Assembly (NCBI RefSeq): GCF_003814555.1
Contig: NZ_RKQN01000001.1
Span: forward strand, 826,546 to 890,545
DNA: 64,000 nt
Direction: 5' to 3'
Origin: Vulcaniibacterium tengchongense
Lineage (GTDB): Bacteria > Pseudomonadota > Gammaproteobacteria > Xanthomonadales > Xanthomonadaceae
The notes beneath the pieces were generated by a model that saw nothing but the letters and a program-made list of their open reading frames with translations, was not told the origin of the DNA and ran no database searches. Positions 49,665 through 64,000 of this stretch are shown here, piece after piece. Numbering within the stretch: the first letter of the stretch is position 1; each line of letters begins with the position of its first letter. The translations under genes were made by a program, and so were the position numbers.

Positions 49665-50711
49665 ATGAGCCGCAAGCCCGCCGATCCGACCCTCGACCCG
49701 CGCGCCCGCCAGCTCCTGCGCACCCTGATCGGCCGCTACATCCGCAGCGGCGAGCCGGTCGGCTCGCAGACCCTGGCCCGCCACGCCGGGCTGGACGTCA
49801 GCCCGGCGACGATCCGCAACATCCTCGCCGACCTGGAGGAGGCCGGCCTGCTCAGCGCCCCGCACAGCTCGGCCGGGCGGGTGCCGACCGCGCAGGGCTA
49901 CCGGCTGTTCGTCGATTCGCTGCTGCAGGTCAAGCCGCTGCCGGACAGCGAGGTCGCGCGCCTGCGCAACGAGCTGCCGGTCGGCTCGGGCACCCAGGCG
50001 CTGCTGGGCAGCGCTTCGGAGCTGCTCTCGGCGATGACCCATTTCGTCGGCGTGGTCAGCGTGCCGCGGCGCGAGCAGTTCGCGTTCCGCCGGATCGAGT
50101 TCCTGCCGCTGGACGGCTCCAAGGTGCTGGCGATCCTGGTGTTCGCCGACAACGAGGTGCAGAACCGGATCATCCCGACCCGGCGGCCGTACGACGCGGC
50201 CGAGCTGGAGCAGGTCGGCAACTATCTCAATGCCCACTTCGTGGGCCGCCCGATGGCCGAGATCCGCAGCGTGCTGCTGCGCGAGCTGCGCTCGGCGCGG
50301 GACGAGATGCAGGCGCTGCTGTCGCGCTCGATCGAGCTGTCGGAGCAACTGCTCGCCGGCGACAGCGAGGACGTGGTGCTGGCCGGGCAGACCCGGCTGA
50401 TGGGGGTGCAGGACCTGGCCGACCTGGAGCGCCTGCGCGAGCTGTTCGAGGCCTTCGCCCGCAAGCGCGAGATCCTGCAGTTGCTCGAACGCACGGTGCG
50501 GGCGCCGGGCGTGCGCATCTTCATCGGCGAGGAGACCGGGCTGGCGCCGCTGGAGGGGATGTCCCTGGTCAGCGCCCCGTATGGCGTCGGTGGCCAGGTG
50601 CTGGGGGTGCTCGGGGTGCTCGGGCCGAGCCGGATGGCCTACGAGCGGGTGATCCCGGTGGTGCAGGCCGCCGCCGACGCGCTGGGTGCGGCGATCCAGT
50701 CCGAGCCGTAG
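49665..50711 (+). CDS. hrcA: Heat-inducible transcription repressor HrcA
   Basis: The 348-residue protein has the N-terminal winged-helix domain (RQLLRTLIGRYIRSGEPVGS, LDVSPATIRNILADLEEAGL, HSSAGRVPTAQGYRLFVDSL) and the GAF-like and insertion domains (GVVSVPRREQFAFRRIEFLP, IFIGEETGLAPLEGMSLVSA). In other bacteria HrcA binds CIRCE elements before groESL or dnaK operons; no CIRCE is visible here, so its target is probably elsewhere in the genome. No ribosome site precedes the ATG. Confidence 0.95.
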   Translation: MSRKPADPTLDPRARQLLRTLIGRYIRSGEPVGSQTLARHAGLDVSPATIRNILADLEEAGLLSAPHSSAGRVPTAQGYRLFVDSLLQVKPLPDSEVARLRNELPVGSGTQALLGSASELLSAMTHFVGVVSVPRREQFAFRRIEFLPLDGSKVLAILVFADNEVQNRIIPTRRPYDAAELEQVGNYLNAHFVGRPMAEIRSVLLRELRSARDEMQALLSRSIELSEQLLAGDSEDVVLAGQTRLMGVQDLADLERLRELFEAFARKREILQLLERTVRAPGVRIFIGEETGLAPLEGMSLVSAPYGVGGQVLGVLGVLGPSRMAYERVIPVVQAAADALGAAIQSEP

Positions 50712-51016
50712 GCCGCCGCGGCGGCAGCCGCCGTCCGCGGGCCGCAATCGGGAACGCCGGTTCCCCCGCCGCCACGACGGCGCCGCGCTTCTTTGCGCCC
50801 GCAGGCCGGAGCGAGGCGCCTGCGTTCACCCCTGCCGGGCGGCGATCCGGCCTGTCCCTTTCCCGGCTTGCGGGCGCCTGGGCGCGGCTCCGGCGATGCT
50901 CCCTTCGACGGGCGAGCGCGGGGGCGTCTTGAAACCCTGCCGCTCGGGCCCCATTGCTGCCCCGGTTGCGCGGTTCCGCGCAGGATTTCGTGCGCGTTCG
51001 CGCAGGGAGGAAGGAA
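50712..51016 (+). other. Gap between hrcA and grpE
   Basis: These 305 bases hold no gene. The first 200 are GC-rich without a clear terminator. The grpE heat-shock promoter is at 50928-50955. Confidence 0.5.
50928..50955 (+). promoter_or_regulatory. Sigma-32 heat-shock promoter of grpE
   Basis: CTTGAAA (50928-50934) and CCCCATT (50949-50955) are separated by 14 bases, an almost perfect match to the sigma-32 consensus CTTGAAA-N13/14-CCCCATnT. Transcription would begin near 50964, about 53 bases before the grpE start. Confidence 0.85.
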
Positions 51017-51577
51017 GTGACGAGTCACCGCGACATCGAGCAGCAGCACAACCCCACGGCCGACGCCCGTCCGCCCGCGGCCGAGCCCGGCGCCGAGCGG
51101 CAGGAGGCGCCGGGCCACGCCGATCTGGTCGCTCAGCTCGAAGCGGTGCAGGCGGAACTGGCGCAGCTGCGCGAGGAGGCGCTGCGCGAGCGCGCCGACC
51201 TGGACAACCAGCGCAAGCGCATCGCGCGCGAGATCGAGATGGCGCGCAGGTTCGCCAACGAGCGCCTGCTGTCCGATCTGCTGCCGGTGATCGACAGCCT
51301 CGAGGCCGGCCTCAAGGTCGAGGGCGACACCGCCCGGCACCTGCGCGAAGGCATGGAGCTGACCCTGCGGCAGCTGCTGAAGGTGGTCGGCGACAACGGC
51401 CTGGTCGCCGTGGATCCGCAGGGCCAGCCGTTCGACCCCGAGCGCCACCAGGCGATGAGCATGGTCGACAGCGCCGAGCATCCGCCCGGCCACGTGGTCC
51501 AGGTCTACCAGAAGGGCTGGCTGCTGAACGAGCGCCTGTTGCGCCCGGCGCTAGTGGTCGTGGCCAAGACCGAGTGA
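51017..51577 (+). CDS. grpE: Nucleotide-exchange factor GrpE
   Basis: The 186-residue protein starts at a GTG with GGAGG 6 bases upstream. A variable acidic N terminus is followed by the long coiled coil ([40 protein letters not shown]) and the C-terminal beta domain ([40 protein letters not shown]). It releases ADP from DnaK. It lies 186 bases before dnaK, which has its own heat-shock promoter. Confidence 0.96.
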   Translation: MTSHRDIEQQHNPTADARPPAAEPGAERQEAPGHADLVAQLEAVQAELAQLREEALRERADLDNQRKRIAREIEMARRFANERLLSDLLPVIDSLEAGLKVEGDTARHLREGMELTLRQLLKVVGDNGLVAVDPQGQPFDPERHQAMSMVDSAEHPPGHVVQVYQKGWLLNERLLRPALVVVAKTE

Positions 51578-51677
51578 CTTCCGCGTCCGGCATCGTTCGG
51601 GCGCAAGGGCATGCGAGCGGGCCGTAAGCGGTTCCGGCGAACCCGCCGCCGCGGCCGGCGACGGCCGCGGCGCGCCC

Positions 51678-51705
51678 CTTGAAGGGCAGGGCTTCAGCCC
51701 CAGAT
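51678..51705 (+). promoter_or_regulatory. Sigma-32-like promoter of dnaK
   Basis: CTTGAAG (51678-51684) and CCCCAGAT (51698-51705) are 13 bases apart. Transcription would start near 51713, about 50 bases before dnaK. Confidence 0.7.
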
Positions 51706-51763
51706 AGCGCACATCGGCGGACTTACCGCCCCGCAAACGTCAAGATTCGAGAGGGAACACACC

Positions 51764-53686
<1,923 letters not shown>

Positions 53687-53690
53687 GAGC

Positions 53691-53720
53691 GGGATCCGGG
53701 ATTGGGGATTCGGGATTCGG
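53691..53720. repeat. GGGATTCGG-type intergenic repeat
   Basis: Four tandem GGGATnnG units (GGGATCC, GGGATTG, GGGATTC, GGGATTC) sit directly after dnaK. Runs of this kind are, from memory, common between genes in Xanthomonadaceae. Part of it forms the left arm of the terminator below. Confidence 0.55.
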
Positions 53721-53754
53721 ACAGGCACAATCCAGCTCGTCCGAATCCCGTTTT
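53711..53754 (+). terminator. Intrinsic terminator between dnaK and dnaJ
   Basis: CGGGATTCGGAC (53711-53722) pairs with GTCCGAATCCCG (53739-53750), a perfect 12-base-pair stem followed by TTTT. It may separate dnaJ expression from dnaK. Confidence 0.75.
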
Positions 53755-53809
53755 CCTGTCCCGCGCCTGTTTCGGCGGTTCCCGATCTCGACTCCCCAAT
53801 AGCGGCTCC

Positions 53810-54934
53810 ATGAAACGCGACTACTACGAAGTCCTCGGCGTCTCCCGCGACGCCAGCGAGGCGGAACTGAAGAAGGCCTATCGCCGCTGCGCGATGAAGT
53901 ACCACCCGGACCGCAACCCGGGCGACAAGGCCGCCGAAGCCGCGTTCAAGGAGTGCAAGGAGGCCTACGAGGTCCTCTCCGACGCCGGCAAGCGACGCGT
54001 CTACGACCAGCACGGCCACGCCGCGTTCGAGCACGGCATGGGCGGCGGCGCCGATCCCGGCTACGCCGACATGGGCGACATCTTCGGCGACATCTTCGGC
54101 AACATCTTCGGCGCCGGCGCGGCACGCGGGCCCCGGCGCGGCGCCGACATCGGCTACGTGATGGAGCTGACGCTGGAGGAGGCGGTATTCGGGGTCGAGA
54201 AGCAGATCGAGATCCCCACCCTGGACGAGTGCGCCGCGTGCGACGGCAGCGGCTCGGCCGACGGCAAGCTCGACACCTGCGCCACCTGCCACGGTCGCGG
54301 CCAGGTGCGGTTCCAGCGCGGCATCTTCTCGATGCAGCAGACCTGCCCGCATTGCGGCGGGCGCGGCCGGACGGTGCGCAATCCGTGCGCGGAATGCCGC
54401 GGCCAGGGCCGGGTCGAGCGGGTCAAGACGCTGCAGGTCAAGGTGCCCGCGGGCGTCGACAACGGCGACCGCATCCGCCTGGCCGGCGAGGGCGAGGCCG
54501 GGCCCGCCGGTTCGCCGCCGGGCGACCTGTACGTCGACGTGCGCGTGCGCGAGCACGAGATCTTCCAGCGCGACGGCGACGATCTGCACTGCGAGGTGCC
54601 GGTGCGCATCTCCCAGGCCGCGCTCGGCGACGTGATCCGCGTGCCGACGCTGGACGGCGAGGTCGAGCTGCGCATCCCGCCGGAGACGCAGACCGGCAAG
54701 CTGTTCCGCCTGCGCGACAAGGGGGTGCGCTCGGTGCGCAGCCGCGCCCCCGGCGACCTGTACTGCAAGGTGGTGGTGGAAACGCCGGTCAACCTCACCG
54801 CCGAGCAGCGCGAGCTGCTGGAGAAGTTCGAGGCGACCTTCAGCGGCGAAGGCGCGCGGCGGCACTCGCCGCGCACCTCGACCTTCCTCGACAGCGTCAA
54901 GGGCTTCTGGGACCGGATGACGTCCTCGTCCTGA
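53810..54934 (+). CDS. dnaJ: Molecular chaperone DnaJ (Hsp40)
   Basis: The 374-residue protein has the J domain with HPD ([11 protein letters not shown]), a Gly/Phe-rich linker ([15 protein letters not shown]), and four CxxCxGxG zinc repeats ([32 protein letters not shown]). The C-terminal substrate domains start [20 protein letters not shown]. It stimulates DnaK ATPase. No clear ribosome site precedes the ATG, and the dnaK-dnaJ gap of 123 bases carries a terminator and repeat. Confidence 0.97.
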   Translation: MKRDYYEVLGVSRDASEAELKKAYRRCAMKYHPDRNPGDKAAEAAFKECKEAYEVLSDAGKRRVYDQHGHAAFEHGMGGGADPGYADMGDIFGDIFGNIFGAGAARGPRRGADIGYVMELTLEEAVFGVEKQIEIPTLDECAACDGSGSADGKLDTCATCHGRGQVRFQRGIFSMQQTCPHCGGRGRTVRNPCAECRGQGRVERVKTLQVKVPAGVDNGDRIRLAGEGEAGPAGSPPGDLYVDVRVREHEIFQRDGDDLHCEVPVRISQAALGDVIRVPTLDGEVELRIPPETQTGKLFRLRDKGVRSVRSRAPGDLYCKVVVETPVNLTAEQRELLEKFEATFSGEGARRHSPRTSTFLDSVKGFWDRMTSSS

Positions 54935-55073
54935 GATCGCGCCCGGGCTGCGCATCCACCGGCAAGACGGCCCGCACCCGCGGGCCGTCTGCGTTGCGGG
55001 CCGGTTGCCCCTCTCGGCGCCGGTCCGATCCGGGCAAACCGCCGGGACGGCCCTGCCGGAAGCGCCACCGCGC

Positions 55074-56582
55074 CTACTGCTGCACCAGCTCGATCGTGGC
55101 CACGATCGGCTGGCCGCCCTTGGGCCTGCCGCCGGGCACGATGGTCAAGGTCAGCGAATCGCGCGCGGCGGTGCCGCCCGCGCGCGCGAACTTCCGCAGC
55201 AGCTCGGTGACGTCGAAGCTGTAGAAGTTCTCGCCCAGGGCTTCGTCGAGCGGGCTGCCGTGGCCGTGGTCGTGGAACTCGGCGTCGAAGAAGTTGATGT
55301 TGCCGACGTAGGTCGCCGGACCCGCCGCGCCGCCGCGGCCGGGCGTCAGGTAGAGGTGGTAGAGCACCTCCGGCTGCGCCCAGGTATGCAGGTTCTTGAG
55401 CACCAGGTAGGTGCGCTTTTCCGGCGCCACGGGGTCCAGGCCCAGCACCTGGGTCCGGCGTGCGCCGGCCTCCGGCAGCAGCGCCACCCGCACCGGGCCG
55501 GCGCCGCCCAGCTCCGCCGCGGCGCGGGCCGCGGCCACGCGCACCGGCGTGCCGGCGCGGATGCCCTCGGCGGCGGCCGTGGCGGCGCTCATCGTCGCGG
55601 CGGTCGCGGCCACCTCGGTGCCGGTCGGGGTGAGGAACTTGTCGTAGGTGTAGCCGAGCGTCGCGATGTCGAAGCAGTCGACCAGCTTGCACACCACCCG
55701 GTCGCCGTTGCCGTCGGCGAACACGAACTCGGTCTGCGCCCACGTCGCCGTGCTCGGATTGACGCCGCCGTTGCGGTTCCAGCTGGCCCACATGCGGTCG
55801 ACGTTGGCGTGGTGCACCCAGAACAGCGGGTCGCGGCCGGCATAGGGCACCGAGCCCATGTTGAGGCTGTTGCCGACCAGCACGTGGATGCGGCTGTGGA
55901 TGCCGGAGTCGATGGTGCGGCAGAACCCCATCACGCTGCCGGCGCTGCTGTAGTTGGCCTTGGACATCGGCAGGCTGATGTCCATCGCGTCGCCGGGCTG
56001 GTCGCGGTGGATCGGCTGGCCGGTGTTGGCCAGGGTGGTGCGGTCCGCCCGGTACAGCACCGAGAACGTGGCGTCGGTGGGTTGGCGGAAGCGGTGCGGG
56101 ACGATGCCGCGCTTGGTGGGCTCGTACGAGGTGTAGTTCCAGTAGGGCAGGGTGAAGTCGGGCCGGCCCGAGACCGTGCGCACGATCTGCTCGAAGAACT
56201 GCACGAACAGGCGGTGCCACGGCAGGAAATGGTTCGGGTTCTGGCCGGCGTGCGACTGGCAGGTGTTCCAGACCTCCTCGGCCAGCACGCTGCGGGGGCT
56301 GGCCACGCCGCCGAAGATGCGGGCGATCTCGTCGGCCTTGGTGGTCGTGCCGTCGACGAAGTGGGTGTACCACTGCCAGGTCCAGCTCAGCGGATCGTCG
56401 GCAGGGCGCGCCTGCATCTGCGCCACCGCGCCAGCCAGGATCCGCAGCATGGCCTGGCCGGCCGCGGAGCTGGCGTCGTAGCGGATCAGGGGCGCGGCCT
56501 GCGCGTTCAGGCTCGGCAGATGCAGCAGCAGCGGCGAGGCCGCCAATCCATAAAGGAAGCGGCGCCGGGACAGGGAGGGCAT
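55074..56582 (-). CDS. Tat-exported tyrosinase/polyphenol oxidase
   Basis: The 502-residue precursor begins MPSLSRRRFLYGLAASPLLL, a twin-arginine signal (SRRRFLYGL). The copper A region has H74 (WYTHFVDG), H111 or H118 (TCQSHAGQNPNHFLPWHR) and H123. The copper B region has H229 and H233 (SGIHSRIHVLVG) and H257/H258 (DPLFWVHHANVDRMWASW). C108 could form the Cys-His thioether seen in plant and fungal enzymes. The C-terminal domain (LYHLYLTPG, YVGNINFFDAEFHDHGHGSP, FYSFDVTELLRKF) resembles the domain that covers the active site in plant polyphenol oxidases. It oxidises phenols to quinones. GGAG precedes the ATG. No caddie copper chaperone gene is adjacent. Confidence 0.92.
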   Translation of the reverse strand: MPSLSRRRFLYGLAASPLLLHLPSLNAQAAPLIRYDASSAAGQAMLRILAGAVAQMQARPADDPLSWTWQWYTHFVDGTTTKADEIARIFGGVASPRSVLAEEVWNTCQSHAGQNPNHFLPWHRLFVQFFEQIVRTVSGRPDFTLPYWNYTSYEPTKRGIVPHRFRQPTDATFSVLYRADRTTLANTGQPIHRDQPGDAMDISLPMSKANYSSAGSVMGFCRTIDSGIHSRIHVLVGNSLNMGSVPYAGRDPLFWVHHANVDRMWASWNRNGGVNPSTATWAQTEFVFADGNGDRVVCKLVDCFDIATLGYTYDKFLTPTGTEVAATAATMSAATAAAEGIRAGTPVRVAAARAAAELGGAGPVRVALLPEAGARRTQVLGLDPVAPEKRTYLVLKNLHTWAQPEVLYHLYLTPGRGGAAGPATYVGNINFFDAEFHDHGHGSPLDEALGENFYSFDVTELLRKFARAGGTAARDSLTLTIVPGGRPKGGQPIVATIELVQQ

Positions 56583-56867
56583 GTTCGTTCTCCGGAGTGC
56601 GTGTAGTAGTAGTGGTTTGTTGTTGTTCTTCGCGTTCCGCCCAGAAGGATTCGCGGCGGAAAACGCGGCGTGCGTCGCATGAGCGACGCGCGATGACTAC
56701 CCGGCCCGCTGTGACGGCGAAGGCAACGCGGCGTGCGCGGATCGGCTGTAACGGCCGTTGAAACGAGGCCAGCCCGAGTCACCTTGGTGAAGCAGCCGAC
56801 GACCGGCAGCGCTCGCCGTGGCGGCGCTCGGCGGCCGCCGCGCTTGTTCGCGACCGGCCCCAGCCGC

Positions 56868-56873
56868 TAGCCT
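56868..56873 (+). promoter_or_regulatory. -10-like element (TAGCCT) of dapB
   Basis: TAGCCT ends 6 bases before the dapB ATG, the same hexamer and spacing as before the KTSC gene at 25992. The transcript may be leaderless. Confidence 0.4.
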
Positions 56874-56879
56874 TCGCCC

Positions 56880-57602
56880 ATGCAAACAGCCGCTGAACGA
56901 GTGAGAGTCCTGGTCCACGGCGCCTCCGGCCGCATGGGCCAGGCGCTGCTGCGCCTGGCCGGGGAGCGCGACGACCTGAGCGTGGTCGCCGCGGTGTCGC
57001 GCACGCAGCCGGCGCAACGCGTGGTGGAGGGCGTCGCCCATTTCGCCGCGGCCGAGCTCGGCGGCGCGCCCGAGTTCGACGTGGCGATCGACTTCAGCCT
57101 GCCCGAAGGCTTCGACGGCATCCTGGGGCTGTGCGAGCGGCGCGGCGCCGCCCTGGTGTCGGGCACCACGGGGCTGGAAGCGAACCAGCGCGAGGCGCTG
57201 CAGGCGGCCGCGGCGCGGATCCCGGTGTTGTGGGCGGCGAACTTCAGCCTCGGCGTGGCGGTGCTCAACGAGCTGGTCGAGCGTGCCGCCGCGGCGCTGC
57301 CCGGCTGGGACTGCGACATCGTCGAGTCGCACCACGTGCACAAGAAGGACGCGCCGTCCGGCACCGCGCTGGCGCTGGGCGCGAGCGCGCAGCGCGGCGG
57401 CGCGCAGCCGCGCTACGCGTCGTTGCGCGCCGGCGACATCGTCGGCGAGCACCTGGTGCAGTTCGCCGCGCCGGGCGAGCGCATCGAGCTGGTCCATCGC
57501 GCCACCAACCGCGACGTGTTCGCGCGCGGCGCCCTGCACGTGGCGGCGCGCCTGGCCGGACGCGCGCCCGGCGCGTACCGGGTGCGCGATCTGCTCGGCT
57601 GA
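56880..57602 (+). CDS. dapB: 4-hydroxy-tetrahydrodipicolinate reductase
   Basis: The 240-residue enzyme acts in the diaminopimelate/lysine pathway. It has the Rossmann motif VLVHGASGRMGQALLRL, the FSLPEG and SGTTGL loops, AANFSLGVAVLNELVE, and the catalytic block ESHHVHKKDAPSGTAL with H151, H152 and K155. The closing GEHLVQFAAPGERIELVHRA and RVRDLLG match the family. It is about 30 residues shorter than the E. coli enzyme because of surface-loop deletions. It has no ribosome site and lies upstream of carA. Confidence 0.95.
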   Translation: MQTAAERVRVLVHGASGRMGQALLRLAGERDDLSVVAAVSRTQPAQRVVEGVAHFAAAELGGAPEFDVAIDFSLPEGFDGILGLCERRGAALVSGTTGLEANQREALQAAAARIPVLWAANFSLGVAVLNELVERAAAALPGWDCDIVESHHVHKKDAPSGTALALGASAQRGGAQPRYASLRAGDIVGEHLVQFAAPGERIELVHRATNRDVFARGALHVAARLAGRAPGAYRVRDLLG

Positions 57603-57676
57603 GCCGTACGGCGCCGCGGGTGAACGCCGGAACCCGCGCGCGGCGCGCGAGGCTGGCGCCGGCGGCGTCGAATCGC

Positions 57677-57682
57677 TAGAAT
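57677..57682 (+). promoter_or_regulatory. -10 element (TAGAAT) of carAB
   Basis: TAGAAT lies 127 bases before the carA GTG, leaving a leader of about 120 bases. No convincing -35 was found. The long leader could carry pyrimidine or arginine control, but no attenuator hairpin with a T-run was seen. Confidence 0.5.
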
Positions 57683-57809
57683 TCCGGCTCGCCTGAATCT
57701 CTTCCGCCGGACCGGTCCCGCACCGCGTCCGCGTTTTGCTGCAACCCGGTTTTGGCCGGCGCCTGCGGCGGGCGAGATCGGCACACCCCAGGCAGCCAAG
57801 GCGATCCCC

Positions 57810-58931
<1,122 letters not shown>

Positions 58932-58932
58932 C

Positions 58933-62184
<3,252 letters not shown>

Positions 62185-62218
62185 GGCCGCGTCGTCGGCG
62201 AGGCGCCGCGCTCGGCGG

Positions 62219-62249
62219 TGCCCGGGACCGGCGGAAGCCGCCCCGGGCA
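62219..62249 (+). terminator. Hairpin after carB (terminator-like, no T-run)
   Basis: TGCCCGGG pairs with CCCGGGCA, with an inner GGCGG/CCGCC stem. It lies 35 bases after carB; the absence of a T-run makes full termination doubtful. Confidence 0.45.
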
Positions 62250-62446
62250 AGCCGATCGGATTCGCCGCCTCGCGGCCTCGCGGCCGCCGTGCGCGACGAC
62301 AGGCTCCGCAAGGGCGCGCGGCGGGAGCGCGCTGGCGTTCCCGCGAGAGGCTTCCGCCCGGCCGCCGACCTGATAGACAATCGGGCCATCCAACGCCCAT
62401 CGCCCGCCGGGCCGGACGTTCCGGCGCGGCACGAGGAATTCACGCC

Positions 62447-62923
62447 ATGCGAGCACCCCTGACCCTGAAGGGCGCGCAGCGACTGCGCGCCGAGCTGGAA
62501 GAATTGAAGTCGGTCAAGCGGCCGGCGGTGATCAACGCGATCGCCGAAGCCCGCGCCCACGGCGACCTGCGCGAAAACGCCGAGTACCACGCCGCGCGCG
62601 AGCAGCAGGGCTTCATCGAAGGCCGCATCAAGCAGCTGGAAGCCGAGCTGTCGCACGCGCAGGTGATCGACGTGGCCTCGCTGAACGCCGGCTCGCGCGT
62701 GGTGTTCGGCGCCACCGTGGAGCTGGCCGACGTCGAGACCGACGAGCGCAAGAGCTACCAGATCGTCGGCGACCTCGAAGCCGACATCAAGCAGGGCCTG
62801 ATCGCGATCTCCTCGCCGGTGGCGCGCGCGCTGATCGGCAAGCACGAGGGCGACACGGTGCGGATCGAGGCGCCGGGCGGTACCCGCGAGTACGAGATCG
62901 TCGCGGTCCGGTACCTGGGGTGA
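62447..62923 (+). CDS. greA: Transcription elongation factor GreA
   Basis: The 158-residue protein has the N-terminal coiled coil with acidic tip ([40 protein letters not shown]) and the C-terminal FKBP-like domain ([40 protein letters not shown]). It rescues backtracked RNA polymerase. GACAAT at 62376-62381 is a likely -10, with a leader of about 60 bases. carB-greA neighbourhood is common in gamma-proteobacteria. Confidence 0.97.
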   Translation: MRAPLTLKGAQRLRAELEELKSVKRPAVINAIAEARAHGDLRENAEYHAAREQQGFIEGRIKQLEAELSHAQVIDVASLNAGSRVVFGATVELADVETDERKSYQIVGDLEADIKQGLIAISSPVARALIGKHEGDTVRIEAPGGTREYEIVAVRYLG

Positions 62924-62960
62924 CGCGCCGCGTCCCGGGGCCCGGAGCGAACGCGTCGCC

Positions 62961-63917
62961 ATGAACGTCGCCACGTTGCTGTTGCCCGCGCGCGAACGCT
63001 TCGGCGGCCAGCGGCTGTCCGAGGCGACCGGTCGCTGGCTGGCGCGCGCGGAGCGCAGCGGGTTCGAGGGCGATCCGGCGGCGCGCGCGCTCGACGTGCG
63101 GCCGCGCGGCTGGCCGGTGGCCGCCGCGAGCCGCCAGCGCGACGTCGGCGACGCCGGCCAGGCGCTGTGGCTGCGCGCCGATCCGGCCTACATCCGCCCC
63201 GACATCAACGGCGCGCGCCTGCTCGCCTACGGCGAAGCGCTGGCGCTGGGCGAGGCCGACGCGGCCGCGCTGCTGCAGGCGCTCAAGCCGCTGTTCGGCG
63301 ACGCCGGCTTCCCGCTGGACGCGCCGCATCCGGCGCGCTGGTATCTGCGCCTCCCCGCCGGCACGCGCCTGCCCGAATTCGCCGCGCCGGAGCACGCGCT
63401 CGGCGCGGACCTGTTCGACCAGTTGCCGGACGGCCCGGAAGGGCGGCGCTGGCGCACCCTGCTGAGCGAGGCCCAGATCGCGCTGCATCACCATCCGCTC
63501 AACGCGCAGCGCGCCGCCGCCGGGCGCGCGCCGGTGAACTCGCTGTGGTTCTGGGGCGCCGGCCGGCTGCCGGACCGGGTCTCCAGCCCGTATGCGCGGA
63601 TCGCCAGCGACGATGAGGGCCTGGCGGCGCTCGCGCACCTGGCCGGTGCGCGCGTCGGGCCGCTGCCGCCGGCCTGGCCGGGGGAGAGCGCGGGAGAAGC
63701 GCTGTTCGACCTGCGCGCGGCGCGCGACCTCGCCATGCTGGAAACCGCCTGGTTCGCGCCGCTGCGCGCGGCGGTGCAGGGCGGCGCGCTGGCCGAGGCG
63801 CGGATCGAGTTCGCCGACGGCGTCCGCTACACGCTGCGCGCCGGCCAGCGTTGGCGCTTCTGGCGCAAGCCCCTGCGGTCGCTGGCGGCGCCGCTGGCCG
63901 GGGACGCAGCCGAATGA
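62961..63917 (+). CDS. Conserved protein, often labelled phosphoglycerate mutase; function unclear
   Basis: The 318-residue protein starts MNVATLLLPARERFGGQRLS and contains conserved blocks YIRPDINGARLLAYGEALAL, LKPLFGDAGFPLDAPHPARW, YLRLPAGTRLPEFAAPEHAL, VNSLWFWGAGRLPDRV and RWRFWRKPLRSLAA. From memory, Xanthomonadaceae homologues beside recJ are annotated as phosphoglycerate mutase. I see neither the RHG motif of histidine phosphatases nor the metal-site motifs of the alkaline-phosphatase superfamily, so I would not rely on that label. Its TGA overlaps the recJ ATG. Confidence 0.7.
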   Translation: MNVATLLLPARERFGGQRLSEATGRWLARAERSGFEGDPAARALDVRPRGWPVAAASRQRDVGDAGQALWLRADPAYIRPDINGARLLAYGEALALGEADAAALLQALKPLFGDAGFPLDAPHPARWYLRLPAGTRLPEFAAPEHALGADLFDQLPDGPEGRRWRTLLSEAQIALHHHPLNAQRAAAGRAPVNSLWFWGAGRLPDRVSSPYARIASDDEGLAALAHLAGARVGPLPPAWPGESAGEALFDLRAARDLAMLETAWFAPLRAAVQGGALAEARIEFADGVRYTLRAGQRWRFWRKPLRSLAAPLAGDAAE

Positions 63918-64000
63918 GGCCGCCGCCGCGAGTGCGTCGCCGCAGCTGCGACGCCGCCGGGGACTGGCCCGACCACCTGCCGCCCTTGCTGCGGCGGATC
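63914..64000 (+). CDS. recJ: Single-stranded-DNA exonuclease RecJ, N-terminal start (cut by window edge)
   Basis: Only 29 codons are visible: MRPPPRVRRRSCDAAGDWPD followed by HLPPLLRRI. The pattern of a basic start and then LPPLLRRI fits RecJ, and recJ follows this unknown gene in related genomes as I recall. The ATG overlaps the preceding TGA (ATGA). The call rests on position and a short N terminus. Confidence 0.6.
   Translation, partial: MRPPPRVRRRSCDAAGDWPDHLPPLLRRI

Overview
The window is very GC-rich and gene-dense. It looks like a chromosomal segment of a Xanthomonadaceae bacterium, in the Lysobacter/Luteimonas/Xanthomonas neighbourhood. Supporting points are a tmRNA whose tag reads ANDDNYALAA, the hrcA-grpE-dnaK-dnaJ and carA-carB-greA-(unknown)-recJ runs, smpB/ratA and bamE/fur divergent pairs, and GGGATTCGG-type intergenic repeats. 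The genus is an inference; no rRNA or tRNA was found to fix it.

Layout. 1-3,727: a tightly overlapping minus-strand operon (two-helix membrane protein, unknown 108-residue protein, PaiB-like FMN protein, SDR), then asnS divergent from an IscA/ErpA-type Fe-S carrier. 3,943-7,433: a secreted DUF885 metallopeptidase, then rpsF-rpsR-rplI with a clear sigma-70 promoter and a strong terminator. 7,481-24,342: an accessory surface and signalling block between rplI and dnaB. It holds a LuxR-type response regulator divergent from an EvgS/BvgS-like hybrid kinase, an OmpW-like porin, a complete chaperone-usher fimbrial operon (pilin, chaperone, usher, tip adhesin) and a 1285-residue YadA-type trimeric autotransporter. 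24,530-31,038: dnaB, KTSC protein, glycine-zipper protein, alr, OmpA-like lipoprotein, a truncated CysG and a BON-domain protein.

31,435-37,412: a glycan/inositol region. A good sigma-54 promoter lies just upstream of an inositol-3-phosphate synthase gene, followed by a glycoside hydrolase that appears to be a circularly permuted TIM barrel and a GT9-family glycosyltransferase. Convergent to these are a polysaccharide pyruvyl transferase and an FrhB-like iron-sulfur protein. 37,505-41,697: histidine phosphatase, methyltransferase, DUF1080 protein, ssrA, and a small phage-like repressor/Cro-like switch with a palindromic operator.

41,752-64,000: CHASE-PAS histidine kinase, alpha/beta hydrolase, smpB, ratA-ratB, bamE, fur, recN, the heat-shock cluster hrcA-grpE-dnaK-dnaJ (with two sigma-32-like promoters), a Tat-exported tyrosinase, dapB, carA-carB, greA, an unknown protein and the start of recJ.

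Two themes stand out. Several housekeeping genes (hrcA, dapB, ratA, smpB, alr, the KTSC gene, the CHASE kinase gene) have a -10-like hexamer only 6-7 bases before the start codon, which suggests leaderless mRNAs. The permuted glycosidase beside a sigma-54-driven inositol-phosphate synthase is the best candidate for a poorly described pathway.
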